From: Polystyrenella longa
GTDB lineage: Bacteria; Planctomycetota; Planctomycetia; Planctomycetales; Planctomycetaceae
Reading direction: 5' to 3'
Assembly: GCF_007750395.1 (NCBI RefSeq)
Contig: NZ_CP036281.1
Span: forward strand, 1,198,501-1,262,500
Length of the DNA: 64,000 nucleotides
Shown here: positions 1-9,565 of the stretch, in pieces
How positions within the stretch are numbered: the first letter of the stretch is position 1
How the letters are laid out: every line of letters begins with the position of its first letter
Program-made: the position numbers and the translations under genes
Notes under the pieces: model-generated
What the model saw: only the letters and a program-made list of their open reading frames with translations
Database searches by the model: none
What the model was told of the DNA's origin: nothing

Positions 1-703
1 TGATATTTCCGACTTGTTCTTCGGTTAGAGAACGAGATTCAGCGATTGTTTTGACAATCATGCCGAAGTAGCTGTCGAGGATCGCTTCCATCTCTTCGCG
101 GAAAGCGGGGCTCATTTCGGAACGAGAAATGGATTCCGCTGCGGATTTGTATTCGCCGACTTTCAACGCGTCTGGTTGAATGTCGAGTTTATCCAGCATG
201 TTTTTGTAAAACTTGATTTCCATTCGCAGGCCGAGCAGCATGACGACGCCCGATTCGGGCATGATAATTTCGTCACAGGCAGAGGCCAGGAGATAATCCT
301 TCATCGTGGCTGAATCGAGGTAGGCGTAAATCTTTTTACCCGACTCGCGGTATTGCAGAATGGCCTGTCGCAATTCGTTCAAGGTTCCAAAGCCAACTTG
401 TGGGCTTTCGATCTTCAGCACGATCCCGGTCAGATGCCGATCCCGCTCGGCTGTTTTGAATTGCTTCAACACTTTTGCCAACGTGGTCTGAGTGGCTCCA
501 AACAACCCCGGTGCGGCGGCCGCTTCGGGGTAGGTTCCTTTTAAGGTAATGTAAGCGTATTTATCGGCGGGTGGTTTTTCTGCTTTGGCTGCTTTACCCG
601 TCTTGGCAAAAGCCGCTTCCGGTGCGGCAATGAGTGACGTGAACAGGGCGAAGCAGGTGAGGGCGAGAAACGCCCGGCGGGCAGATAGGGGGGGACGCAG
701 CAT
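1..703 (-). CDS. sppA: Signal peptide peptidase SppA-like serine protease (S49), 3' end off the window
   Basis: The frame is open from the ATG at 703 to the left edge, giving 234 residues of the N-terminal part. Residues 1-32 form a signal peptide or membrane anchor with a basic start and a hydrophobic run. The motif GEYKSAAE near residue 187 matches the SppA motif that carries the catalytic lysine, and the preceding text (a segment reading SATMKDYLLASACD) matches the S49 fold. S49 enzymes degrade cleaved signal peptides or other membrane-associated peptides with a Ser-Lys dyad; the serine half would lie beyond the window. The upstream neighbour is divergent. The family is clear, but the exact substrate is not. 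Confidence 0.85.
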   Translation of the reverse strand, partial: MLRPPLSARRAFLALTCFALFTSLIAAPEAAFAKTGKAAKAEKPPADKYAYITLKGTYPEAAAAPGLFGATQTTLAKVLKQFKTAERDRHLTGIVLKIESPQVGFGTLNELRQAILQYRESGKKIYAYLDSATMKDYLLASACDEIIMPESGVVMLLGLRMEIKFYKNMLDKLDIQPDALKVGEYKSAAESISRSEMSPAFREEMEAILDSYFGMIVKTIAESRSLTEEQVGNI

Positions 704-1307
704 AGCGGGTACAACCTCATCGTTTTTTTAGGAGTGATCACCGACCTGGATTGGGCCTGTAATTTCAGAACGTCAAACTGATCAATGTCTGGCTTCAGAC
801 CATTTTATTCCGTGAATGAACTGAAGTTCGTCCGAGACAGGCCCTTTATGGGGACCGGTTTTTCCGGGCGATTGGGGGCCGACATCGACTGTCCCCATTG
901 TAGGCGACAAGTGTGACATTGTCTGCAACTTGCCTAAACTGATCTTGAAGTCCTGACGGTCTATTCGTTAGTCTAGGTTGCCTGCGTGGGACGGTCAAGA
1001 TGCGCTGGGCTGGTGGATGTGGAAAGTATAGCTTATGATACCGATCACACGGCCTGTATCTGGGCTAGTATCCAACCAGGGAGAACGAGCCAACTTGGCC
1101 CGTTTTCGGCAAGACTTTGTCCCCCAACTGGTTTGGGCTTTGAGAATCGGTTCGTTTTTTCAGATCGATTTCTCAATCCAGCGGACTTCAGCCGGCTAAA
1201 AAATTACTGTGCCGGTTCAAAAATAGTATATTCGTCTCGCAGTATCAGTTAGCTGCATCAGTTAAGTGTTGAATGATTCATCATCCGTGGGTGGGAAGGA
1301 CTCTGCC
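704..1307. other. Intergenic region between divergent sppA and the sbcD-like gene
   Basis: About 600 bases with no convincing gene. An 88-codon open frame at 986-1252 has no family resemblance and no good ribosome site. The region should hold the divergent promoters of the protease and the nuclease-like pair. I see no repeat or hairpin worth calling. Confidence 0.5.
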
Positions 1308-2642
1308 ATGCCACAATCGCCATTACGGTTTCTGCATGCAGATCAATTAAACCTCGACGTTCCCTTTGAGGGGATCGGTACGCTTTCTGCGGACACGTTG
1401 AGGGAATTTTCAACTGCGTCGCTGGCATTGCTTAATAATATGCTCGAATGGGCGACGGAAGAGTCGCTCCCTTTTGTGCTGCTGACCGGTCCCCTGTTCG
1501 GAGCCGATCCTCCCAGTCTTGCCGCTCAGTCCGCGCTGCGCAACTTTGCTGCAGAATTATACGAGCTGGGTGTAGAACTGGTTCTTTGCCCGCACGCTCT
1601 CGAACGCGATTTACTTCCTCGCGACTATTGGAATGACTTGGACGCCATTCTGCTGGAGAACGACAAACCCGCGACGATCGAACTTGAATCAACGAATGCC
1701 AAATCAGACGCCCGGATGAAAATCCACCTGCAGGTCGCGCAGGAAAACAATCTGGATCGCACGTTCACGTCGCCTCCCGCAGGTACCGATTTCTCCCTCT
1801 GCGTATTAGAGGCAGGAACTCCTTTCGCCAGTTTACAGACATTGCTGGAACAATCTTCCGGAAACGCTCCGATCCCGGTAGAGGATTGCGAAGCCCAACT
1901 TCAGGAAACAATTGAGTCGATCCGGCGAACCGTGACGGCCGACTACGTCGCCCTCTCAGGATATGGATATCGCGCCGACGCCGGTAACGATGTCTCCCAA
2001 ACAAACGCTGTTTATCATTCCCCTGGCGGGTTGATGCCTCGCACATTTGAAGAGGCCTCTGTGCCGACGAATGGACAGGCAACATTGGTTTCCATTCATC
2101 AGGATCATTCCCTGCAATTTGTGCCGAAACGTCTGGCACCGGTCCGGTTACTTCCGCTTGAAGTGGATGTCAATCACTACTCCGACGAGAACGAGTTACT
2201 CAGGCACATGCAACAGGCACTCGATCAATACGAATCGGTCGCTGCTGAAAAACGTCTTGTGGTCCAATGGCGACTGCGGGGAGATTCGTCTCTTCTGTTC
2301 GAATTGGCAGAGCCCGAACATCGTCAAGAGCTAGCCAACCGCATCAAAGGAAGCAAGCCGCTGCTGCAGATCTGGCGTGTACAGTTCAACCGGGAGCTGC
2401 TCTCAAGAAATCAGCCGGAAGAATCGCTAGCGATTCAATACCTGGAACAACTTGAACTTTTTGCTGAGACAAATCGCTCCGAACTGGTCGCGGATTTTCT
2501 GACCAGAACGAAAGAGCACCCACAACTACAACATCGTCTGCGTCAGTTGGGGGCGGAAGTTTCCAACGAATCGATTTTGACCGCCGCCACGTTACAGGGG
2601 GCGCCTTTCCTGCTTGATCTGGATCAGGAGGACCCCCGATGA
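1308..2642 (+). CDS. SbcD/YhaO-like protein with degenerate metallophosphatase motifs
   Basis: A 444-residue protein whose layout follows the YhaO/SbcD (Mre11-type) nuclease subunit: FLHA at residues 8-11, a hydrophobic strand ending LLTG, a strand ending VLC, and a later VALSGYGY. The metal-binding residues are replaced: the usual DLH reads QLN, the usual GD reads GP (61-62), the usual GNHD reads CPHA (94-97) and the usual GHIH reads GYGY. Nuclease activity is therefore unlikely; a structural or DNA-binding role is inferred. I chose the ATG at 1308 because GGAAGGA lies just upstream; the frame also opens at a GTG at 1266. The stop overlaps the next start by four bases (ATGA), so the two products are probably translationally coupled. 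Confidence 0.75.
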   Translation: MPQSPLRFLHADQLNLDVPFEGIGTLSADTLREFSTASLALLNNMLEWATEESLPFVLLTGPLFGADPPSLAAQSALRNFAAELYELGVELVLCPHALERDLLPRDYWNDLDAILLENDKPATIELESTNAKSDARMKIHLQVAQENNLDRTFTSPPAGTDFSLCVLEAGTPFASLQTLLEQSSGNAPIPVEDCEAQLQETIESIRRTVTADYVALSGYGYRADAGNDVSQTNAVYHSPGGLMPRTFEEASVPTNGQATLVSIHQDHSLQFVPKRLAPVRLLPLEVDVNHYSDENELLRHMQQALDQYESVAAEKRLVVQWRLRGDSSLLFELAEPEHRQELANRIKGSKPLLQIWRVQFNRELLSRNQPEESLAIQYLEQLELFAETNRSELVADFLTRTKEHPQLQHRLRQLGAEVSNESILTAATLQGAPFLLDLDQEDPR

Positions 2643-5600
2643 AGATCCGGCAGATCGAGATTGAACAATACGGCCCGTGGCGCAACTTGCAGCTTCCTTT
2701 CGAGGGACATCCTTTCGAGATGATTTACGGCCCGAATGAGGCCGGCAAGTCGACACTGATGCGGTTTATCCGTGCGGTGTTATATGGTTATGAGACCGAG
2801 AATCTGGAAGGACCGCGCGGAGACTTCGGAGAAGATCGTCGACGCGGAAGTTTACTCGTCGAGCATCGCGGCGCCGAATATCGATTGCAGCGAAATGCGG
2901 AATGGAACGAGCGTGGCCAATTACAGATCGATCGCATCACAGAGGGGGGCGAGCATCGCGAAGGCAATCCGGAGTCGGTGCTGAAAACGCTTACGGGCGG
3001 CACTGACGAGCTTCTGTTTAACAATATCTTTGCTGTGGGTCTCGACGAAATTCAGCAATTGGCTTCCCTGCATGACGATGAAGTGGGACAGCACATCTAT
3101 GGATTAACACTGGGACCGGAGGGACGTCGTATTTTGACGGCCAACCGTCAGGCCGGTCGCAAGTTGCATCAGTTATTCCAGACCGAACCTAACCGCGGGG
3201 AATTGTTGGAACTGCTGGCCGACGAAGACCGCTTGCGCCAGGAGATAGAACAGTCGACGTCGAATTCCGGACTGTATCAACAGAAAAAACAGCAACTGGA
3301 CAACCTGCGGCGAGAAATCGAGGAACTTCGTAAACAGCAAACCAGCCTGCAGCGCGAGCAGCGGGGCTGCCGATTCATGGATTTGATTTTCAAGCCTTGG
3401 CGACAGGTTTACGATTACGAACAGGAACTCCAAAGGCTCCCCGCCCGTCGTAACCTGCCGAGTGGCGGGTTGGAAGAGCTCAAAGGGCTTGACCGGAAGA
3501 TCCGCGAGTCGCGCCGATCCTATAAAGATCAACGGGGCCAGTACCGCGAAGGTTTGAAACTGAGTACCAATCTGAAACCCGAAACTGGGGTGCGCCGCCA
3601 TGCTCAGTTAATGCGGACTTTGCTGGATCAGAAGACTTGGTATCGTGACGAACGAGAACGAATTGACCTCTTCTTTACCGACCAGAATGCGGCCCGGCAG
3701 GAATTGGATCGTGAACTTGGTAAACTTCGGAATCTATGGCCGGATATCACTCTGGAGCGATGCCGAAAGATCAATGCGACAGCAGGGGATAGCCGCGAGT
3801 TACTGGCGACTGCCCGCAAATATCAACGCGAACTGAGTCGGCGAAATCGTTTCCGCAAACGATACGACAAACGAGTCCGGAAAAATCAGGCCCGTATGGC
3901 GGAATTGACTCAGATTCAAAACGACTTGAATGGCCTATCGATCAGTGACGCACTCAATCGTGCCCGGCAGCAACTGAGCGCCGTTAAACGCCGTTTGGAA
4001 TTGCAACTGCAAATGAAAGCGTTCCAGGAACGGATGGAACGATCTCAGGCTCAACTTGCCCGGCAGGAAGAACGGATCGGTTTGCCGACGATTGCCTACC
4101 TCGGAATCACCATCTTCGTTCTGGGAGGTTTCTTTTTCGTCGCTCTTGGATTGTGGGAAGCGGTTAAAACAAGTTGGTTGATTGGAGGGATTTATTTCTT
4201 CCTTGGTCTGACGGCTGCGGGTATTGGCTGGTCGATTAAATCTCACTTCCGTACTGCCGTCAGCGAAACTGTCCGCGAAACTCAGGATGATCTGTTCGAA
4301 ACTCGTGCGAAATTGAATCAGCTTCAGAAAGAGGCCGACTCTTTATTCGATCCATCAGCGAATCGGTTGGGAGACTCTCCAGACGAAGAAAGCCTGATCG
4401 ATCGCGCATATCGTAAAGTCCGGGATCTCGAAGGGAACCTTGAGCTGGAACAGAGGGTTCATAACGAACGGGAACGGCTCAGTCGCTGGCGAAATCGTTC
4501 GCAGGAACTGCAACGGAAGGTGAGTGAGGTTCGTCAGCAATGGTGTCAGCAGTTACAACGGGTCGGGCTGCCCGAGTCTGTCAATATTGATGAAACATTC
4601 GACTTGTGGGAACAAGTGCAGGCAACATTAGCGGCGGACAAGCATCTGCGTCAGTTGGAAGACTCACTCAACCAGCGCCGGCACACGCTCGATCATTACG
4701 AAAGCCAGGTTCGTCAGGTTAATGAAGATCTTTCTCTCGAAGGAGAGGCCGTCGGTCGGGACAACAACCTGTTGAAGCTTTTCCCACAATGGGAAAACCT
4801 GATTGGCCAGTATGGGGAATGGCGTTCTGTACGACGGAAACATCGTGCGGAAAGTCGTGATTCCCGCCGACAGGTCCGACTTCTGCAAAAGGAGTACGAA
4901 GAACTCCGAACGCGACGTAGCGGTTTGCTCGAAAAGGCGGGAGTGCATTCTTTAAAAGAGTATGCGGACCTCGAAGAAAAGCTGCAACGTCGGACCGAAC
5001 TGGAAGACCTGTTGATGCTTGCTCGGGAAGATCTGGATCGTCTGGCCTCGACCGAGCCTGACTTGGCGATTGTGGAAGATGATCTGGAAAAATTCGATCC
5101 AATTTCCAACAAGAACCGTCTGGGCGATCTCTCACAACGGGAACAGGTCACCAACGATAAACTCAGTCGGCGATTAGAAGAGACGGGTGCGCTCAAACAG
5201 CAGTTGGGCGAATGGGAATCAGACCAATCTCTGATGAAATACCGACAGGAGTTGGCGGCGGTTCGGGCCCGCATGCACGAGGCAACCTCGCAATGGTTGG
5301 GCGTGCAAGTAGGCCAGGAAATCACGCGCCAACTACAGACACAATACGAACGCACGCAGCAGCCTGAAGTGTTGGCGAACGCTTCGCGGTACTTTACGGA
5401 ACTGACCGAAGGCCGCTATCAGAATGTCTGGACTCCGCTCGGAAAACGGCATCTCTGTCTGGAAGATGGTCACAAGCAGGTGTTCCGGGTGGAACAGGTA
5501 AGCCGCGGTACACGGGAATTACTGTTTCTCTCCTTGCGTATGGCGCTGGTTCAGCAGTTTGCCGGTCGTGATATCGAGTTGCCCTTTATTCTTGATGATG

Positions 5601-5797
5601 TCATGGTAAACTTCGACCAGGGACGCACGGAGACGGCATTGTCGACCCTCCTGAAATGGGCGGAGGGAGGTCAACAGATTTTGTGCTTCACATGCCATCT
5701 TCATTTGGCGAAAATGCTGGAAGAACGAGGTGTGAAAACATTTCACCTTCCCAAAAACCAAACCGCCGCAGAAGCAGGGAACAGATGGGCTGGTTAA
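2639..5797 (+). CDS. SbcC/YhaN-like SMC-family ATPase with two membrane segments
   Basis: A 1052-residue protein. Walker A is GPNEAGKST at residues 31-39. The C-terminus carries an ABC-type signature around residue 955 (SRGTRELLFLS) and Walker B around 984 (LPFILDDV). Between lie long arginine- and glutamate-rich coiled coils. Residues about 482-530 contain two hydrophobic helices separated by a short loop, as in YhaN-type proteins, so the coil is probably anchored to the membrane. SbcC-type ATPases work with an SbcD-type nuclease in processing DNA ends; here the partner looks catalytically dead, so the role is open. The gene overlaps both its upstream and its downstream neighbour, indicating one operon. 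Confidence 0.8.
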   Translation: MKIRQIEIEQYGPWRNLQLPFEGHPFEMIYGPNEAGKSTLMRFIRAVLYGYETENLEGPRGDFGEDRRRGSLLVEHRGAEYRLQRNAEWNERGQLQIDRITEGGEHREGNPESVLKTLTGGTDELLFNNIFAVGLDEIQQLASLHDDEVGQHIYGLTLGPEGRRILTANRQAGRKLHQLFQTEPNRGELLELLADEDRLRQEIEQSTSNSGLYQQKKQQLDNLRREIEELRKQQTSLQREQRGCRFMDLIFKPWRQVYDYEQELQRLPARRNLPSGGLEELKGLDRKIRESRRSYKDQRGQYREGLKLSTNLKPETGVRRHAQLMRTLLDQKTWYRDERERIDLFFTDQNAARQELDRELGKLRNLWPDITLERCRKINATAGDSRELLATARKYQRELSRRNRFRKRYDKRVRKNQARMAELTQIQNDLNGLSISDALNRARQQLSAVKRRLELQLQMKAFQERMERSQAQLARQEERIGLPTIAYLGITIFVLGGFFFVALGLWEAVKTSWLIGGIYFFLGLTAAGIGWSIKSHFRTAVSETVRETQDDLFETRAKLNQLQKEADSLFDPSANRLGDSPDEESLIDRAYRKVRDLEGNLELEQRVHNERERLSRWRNRSQELQRKVSEVRQQWCQQLQRVGLPESVNIDETFDLWEQVQATLAADKHLRQLEDSLNQRRHTLDHYESQVRQVNEDLSLEGEAVGRDNNLLKLFPQWENLIGQYGEWRSVRRKHRAESRDSRRQVRLLQKEYEELRTRRSGLLEKAGVHSLKEYADLEEKLQRRTELEDLLMLAREDLDRLASTEPDLAIVEDDLEKFDPISNKNRLGDLSQREQVTNDKLSRRLEETGALKQQLGEWESDQSLMKYRQELAAVRARMHEATSQWLGVQVGQEITRQLQTQYERTQQPEVLANASRYFTELTEGRYQNVWTPLGKRHLCLEDGHKQVFRVEQVSRGTRELLFLSLRMALVQQFAGRDIELPFILDDVMVNFDQGRTETALSTLLKWAEGGQQILCFTCHLHLAKMLEERGVKTFHLPKNQTAAEAGNRWAG

Positions 5798-7392
5798 GCC
5801 GCGACGTTTACCAAGTCACACACAACCAATTTTCATGCAAAAGCCAAATTGCACGCTACTACCGTCGGATGCTTTGTGTTTCGGCGCTGCTGCTCACGCT
5901 TTTGACGGGCTGCGATAATCCATCGAATTCGCAAGCCACGCCGTCTCCGGATACGGGCGTGCCGATGGGCGAACCGAATCCCGCTCGTCTCTCTCCCGGT
6001 CAGGATCTCCCCTCGCCAACAAAGCGAGATTCGGCCGCTCTGGATGCGCACATCACGCAGGAAATTCTGGCGGAGGAGCCAGTTCAGTTTGACAACCAGA
6101 CCGAGCCGGAACAGGTCTACCGCCCGGTCGACCGACGACAAGTTCCTGATCCGGGATTGCTCGATCAACTCGGTATCCACATGGTGGAGTCCAAACACAT
6201 CCGGCTTTACAGCGATTTGCCAGTCGAGCAGATCGAATCCTTGCCTCCGTTGGTCGACCAGTTGATTGCGGCACTGGAAAAATACTTTGGAGAGCTTCCT
6301 CCAGATCGAGATGGTAAAGCTTTTCAACTGTCAGGCTATATCATGCAAGATGTTCCTCTGTATGAAAAGTCGGGTCTGCTCCCTCCGAAGTTTGCACAAG
6401 TGCAACATGGTCGACATCAGGGAGCCGAATTCTGGATCGTCGTTCCCGCTTCCGAATACTACCTGCGACACCTCCTGTTTCACGAAGCGACCCATTGCTT
6501 CATGATGTATCTTCCCGGCACCTCTGCTCCCGTCTGGTATCTTGAGGGAATGGCTGAATTGTTCGGGACGCATTGGCTACGAGAGGATGGCTCGATTGAA
6601 TTCAACATCTTTCCTGAATCAACGACGGCCTACGAAGGCTTTGGCCGAATTGAACTGATCAAGCTGGATATCGACGAGACTGGTCCCAAAATGATCGAAC
6701 AGGTGACCAATCTGGAAAGTGGTGGGTACCACAGTAATGTCTCCTATGCCTGGGCATGGGCACTCTGTTCCTTTTTCGATCAGCACCCTGAATATCAACA
6801 ACGATTCCGGCATCTCTCTCGACAGTATTTGCGTGAAGAACCGTTCGTGGAGAACTTCGTGAAAGAGTTTGCACCTTTAGCGACTCGGCTTAACCAGGAG
6901 TGGATCGCGATGATTTCCGAACTCGAATACGGAATGGAGATCGACCGTCTGGCAATCGATTTCACACCCGGGAAACCAATCGAGGGAGCTGTAGAAATCG
7001 AAGTCGCTGCGAATGAAGGTTGGCAGAATAGCCGTTGGCTACTGGAGGCCGGCAAGACTTACCGCGTGCAGGCGACTGGTCAGTTTGAACTTGACGAAAC
7101 AACCCGGCCCTGGACCAGCACCGCGGAGGGAATCAGCATCGACTACTACCGCGGAGCGCCCTTTGGACGATTGCTGGGAGCAATTGCACCTGCAGAAGCT
7201 GAAAGCCCAGAACAGAATTACTGCTTCGCTCAGTTTGCCAATTTCGGTAAGGAACTGGTGTTCCGCGCTCCCTATACGGGAACGCTCCACTTACGTCTTA
7301 ATGACCGGCCCGATTTGATGTTTGATAACAAAGGCACGGTGCAAGTCCGTGTCGAAGAAGTCGAAATGCCAACCGACGAATCGGCTCGTTAA
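5785..7392 (+). CDS. Putative lipoprotein gluzincin metallopeptidase (DUF1570-like)
   Basis: From the ATG at 5785 the protein has 535 residues; AGGGA precedes this start, which overlaps the ATPase gene by 13 bases. A hydrophobic stretch ends in a lipobox LLTGC, so the mature protein should be lipid-anchored. HEATH near residue 233 is an HEXXH zinc site, followed by YLEGMAE, which supplies a glutamate typical of gluzincin peptidases and of the DUF1570 family common in planctomycetes. The C-terminal 150 residues look like a beta domain. An ATG at 5869 would give a shorter, more typical signal peptide. The substrate is unknown. Confidence 0.7.
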   Translation: MGWLSRDVYQVTHNQFSCKSQIARYYRRMLCVSALLLTLLTGCDNPSNSQATPSPDTGVPMGEPNPARLSPGQDLPSPTKRDSAALDAHITQEILAEEPVQFDNQTEPEQVYRPVDRRQVPDPGLLDQLGIHMVESKHIRLYSDLPVEQIESLPPLVDQLIAALEKYFGELPPDRDGKAFQLSGYIMQDVPLYEKSGLLPPKFAQVQHGRHQGAEFWIVVPASEYYLRHLLFHEATHCFMMYLPGTSAPVWYLEGMAELFGTHWLREDGSIEFNIFPESTTAYEGFGRIELIKLDIDETGPKMIEQVTNLESGGYHSNVSYAWAWALCSFFDQHPEYQQRFRHLSRQYLREEPFVENFVKEFAPLATRLNQEWIAMISELEYGMEIDRLAIDFTPGKPIEGAVEIEVAANEGWQNSRWLLEAGKTYRVQATGQFELDETTRPWTSTAEGISIDYYRGAPFGRLLGAIAPAEAESPEQNYCFAQFANFGKELVFRAPYTGTLHLRLNDRPDLMFDNKGTVQVRVEEVEMPTDESAR

Positions 7393-7711
7393 TCATTGGG
7401 CTATACGTTTCAGGGCCGTGGTCGTTTCTTTCCGGTCGCCGGACGTTTTTGACGAGTCGATGCACTTTTCCGTTGTGGATTCCGTATTCTGGAATCGTAC
7501 TGATTCTTCTCGGGATCGAATGAACAGGAGTTGGTCCTGCTTTCAGAGGAACCTACATGATGGTCCATATTGATGGACGGGGAACACCACTGAGTGCAGT
7601 TCGCTTGTCTGTTCACTATCCTTAAAAGGTTGTGAAACTGCCTCTATCTTTAACAGTCGCAGCAAGTATAGGTATTTCATTAGATTTTTATTGAATTGAG
7701 TAACCAACACT
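7393..7711. other. Intergenic region with a possible decayed coding tail
   Basis: About 320 bases. On the minus strand a 68-codon frame (7410-7616) ends in a lysine/arginine-rich tail (RPATGKKRPRP) that resembles the end of the membrane protein at 9566-10114 (RPGTAKKRPRS). This may be the remnant of a related gene. No intact gene is seen. Confidence 0.35.
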
Positions 7712-8362
7712 ATGACTGAACCAATATATAGTGTCGTTCCACTGACGATTGCCCAGAAACTTGTTACTGAGTTCGGTTCGGAGTTTCTCTCCGTAACTCG
7801 CAGAGCTAGCCGGCTGTCGAATGGCTCCATGATCATGCTCCTGGACGGCCCGGATGATGTATTTGAAGAGTTTTACGCTGCCAACAGGTTCGGGAATCGA
7901 TTCGACACGCCAACTTATCGTGCTCTCAGGCCTTTCACCAGAGAACTGTTCTCCGTAGTTTTGTGCTCGCGATACAACAATAAACTGGGGACGCTTCGCT
8001 TTTCGATTGGTCCGGCGATTGGCCAACCCTACGACAGTATCGAAGACGATTTGTCTTCAATACCAGTTGTCATTGGATTCCGTCGCAAGCTGAAAGCGGC
8101 AGACTCAGAAAAGATCTCCAACCTGATTATAGACAGCTTGAATCATGGTGACGATCGTTTCGGAAAGTTACGCATGGTCGATTCTCCCGTCCTCACTACG
8201 GAAAAGTATATCTGTTTCAGTCTTGATTTTTCTCAGGCGGAAATGGCCAGTACGGTTCCATTAGTCACGGATCTAGTCGACTATGCAATGGAGCATGAAA
8301 AACTCCGAATGTCCGACATCTTGTTTGGCTGCCGTATAGAGGGTGGAACTCCTACACACTAA
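7712..8362 (+). CDS. Hypothetical protein
   Basis: A 216-residue soluble protein with no signal peptide or membrane segment and no family I recognise. It has alternating hydrophobic strands (VVIGFRRKL, YICFSLDF) suggesting an alpha/beta fold. It is followed by another unknown accessory gene and then IS debris. Base composition is slightly more AT-rich than the flanking housekeeping genes. It could be an immunity-type protein, but nothing proves this. Confidence 0.55.
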   Translation: MTEPIYSVVPLTIAQKLVTEFGSEFLSVTRRASRLSNGSMIMLLDGPDDVFEEFYAANRFGNRFDTPTYRALRPFTRELFSVVLCSRYNNKLGTLRFSIGPAIGQPYDSIEDDLSSIPVVIGFRRKLKAADSEKISNLIIDSLNHGDDRFGKLRMVDSPVLTTEKYICFSLDFSQAEMASTVPLVTDLVDYAMEHEKLRMSDILFGCRIEGGTPTH

Positions 8363-8456
8363 TCACGATGCTACCTCGGACATCGTCTCGCATCGCTCTT
8401 CCAGCAAATTTCCAAGTCGCGAAATACATTTCACAAAATCAGAGAGGGTCGATTGA

Positions 8457-9121
8457 ATGGGAAGTTTTTCCAGAAGCATGCATCTGAAGTCAATTGATTC
8501 CACAAGAATCAATGAGTTAATCGAGTCCTTTTTGAAAGACTCAAGTGATTCCGTCGAGGACGTACTTGATGAATACGAAGGCTTTCCCTTCGATGAGGAT
8601 CATGAGGCAGCACTGCTGGTTACGAAACCGTATCAGGGCTGGATCAGTCTGATCGGTAACATCGAGTTCGAATTCGAATTACTGGCGGAACATATCACCC
8701 GGCAATTGAATGACACGGCGTTGGTCGTCTCGCTGATTGATAGTGACTATTGGGGGTACGTGCTGTACGAACGGGGACGCGCCCTTGATGAATATCAGAG
8801 TTACTTCTTATTTGGCAATGACGAATACAGGCCAGTCTCATTTCAAACGGTAGATCCTACGATGTCGTCATCTGACGCGGCTGACTACGATTGCTCCCAA
8901 CACTTCGATAAGTTGTCCCCCTTGTTCGATGGTGTAACGAAAGAGTTGCTCACCCAGACAATGGTCACGAAGAGTACTTTCGCTGAAGAACCCTTAATCT
9001 CATTTCTCAAATGCTCCAAATCCCTGAACTCTATGCAAACCTGCTGTATCAGGAACTCGAAAGTATAGAGTGGGAGGACCAGGGTATCGCGTTTTCGCAT
9101 CACTGGGTAATACGCGATTAG
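8457..9121 (+). pseudogene. Hypothetical acidic protein, frameshifted near its 3' end
   Basis: The open frame from 8457 runs 203 codons to 9068, but its last ~25 residues are cysteine- and serine-rich and unlike the rest. In the -1 frame, the sequence from about 8993 to the TAG at 9119-9121 reads as a normal acidic helical tail (LNLISQMLQIPELYANLL, then QELESIEWEDQG). A TGA at 8984-8986 bounds that second frame, so the shift lies at 8987-9010; loss of one C from the CCC run at 8991-8993 would explain it. The intact protein would have had about 221 residues. The function is unknown; the size and acidity resemble SUKH- or immunity-type accessory proteins, which is speculation. Confidence 0.5.
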
Positions 9122-9250
9122 TGCCGGACCGTAACGCCGTTAGGAGACTCTGAATGGGACCGAGTATATCAGCCTGCTCACTGGCAATCCGTACAATCCC
9201 CGTATCGCAAACATATTCAGCCGACTTCGAAATCGAGTGATTCCAGGCGG

Positions 9251-9493
9251 TTATGTTTTTGACGAGCGGGGAATATCGGGCGCGGATCTAATTCGGCCGA
9301 AGCAGAGTTCATGCCGCCCTACTGGTTCCTGCAGCGGTCGAAGCTCGATTCTCACTTCCAGAGCCTGCAGCACGGACGCCCTTTTCTGACCGGCGTTGAG
9401 CATGGGGACCGCATCTCTGAGTTTTTTGACAAACTGCTCAGGAGTATGTCGTTTAAGTTTCTTTGTTGTCGTTGAAGTTCTTTTTGAAGCCAT
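9251..9493 (-). mobile_element. IS3-family OrfA transposase remnant
   Basis: The N-terminus (KRHTPEQFVKKLRDA, then VLQALEV) matches the helix-turn-helix OrfA of IS3-family elements, whose usual text is TPEQIVKKLR...VLQALEV followed by a segment like SEATYHRWRNQYGGM. That second segment is present in a different frame (SFDRCRNQ, TAG, GGMNS), so the gene carries a frameshift near 9360 and a nonsense change at the expected tyrosine. OrfB and clear terminal inverted repeats are absent. It is a dead fragment marking past insertion. In-frame coding text continues on the plus strand just upstream (about 9150-9290) and may be the interrupted gene. Confidence 0.6.
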
Positions 9494-9565
9494 TAGGGAC
9501 TCCGGTTTCCTTCACAACAGATGGTTCAGTTTTATAAATGCAGGCCAGTCTCGTTAATCATCGAC

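Noticed and set aside
986..1252. 88-codon open frame upstream of the sbcD-like gene
   Set aside because: No family resemblance, no ribosome site, and composition typical of non-coding sequence.
8987..9010. Programmed frameshift at 8991
   Set aside because: No clear slippery heptamer with a downstream hairpin; a simple base loss in a C run is more likely.
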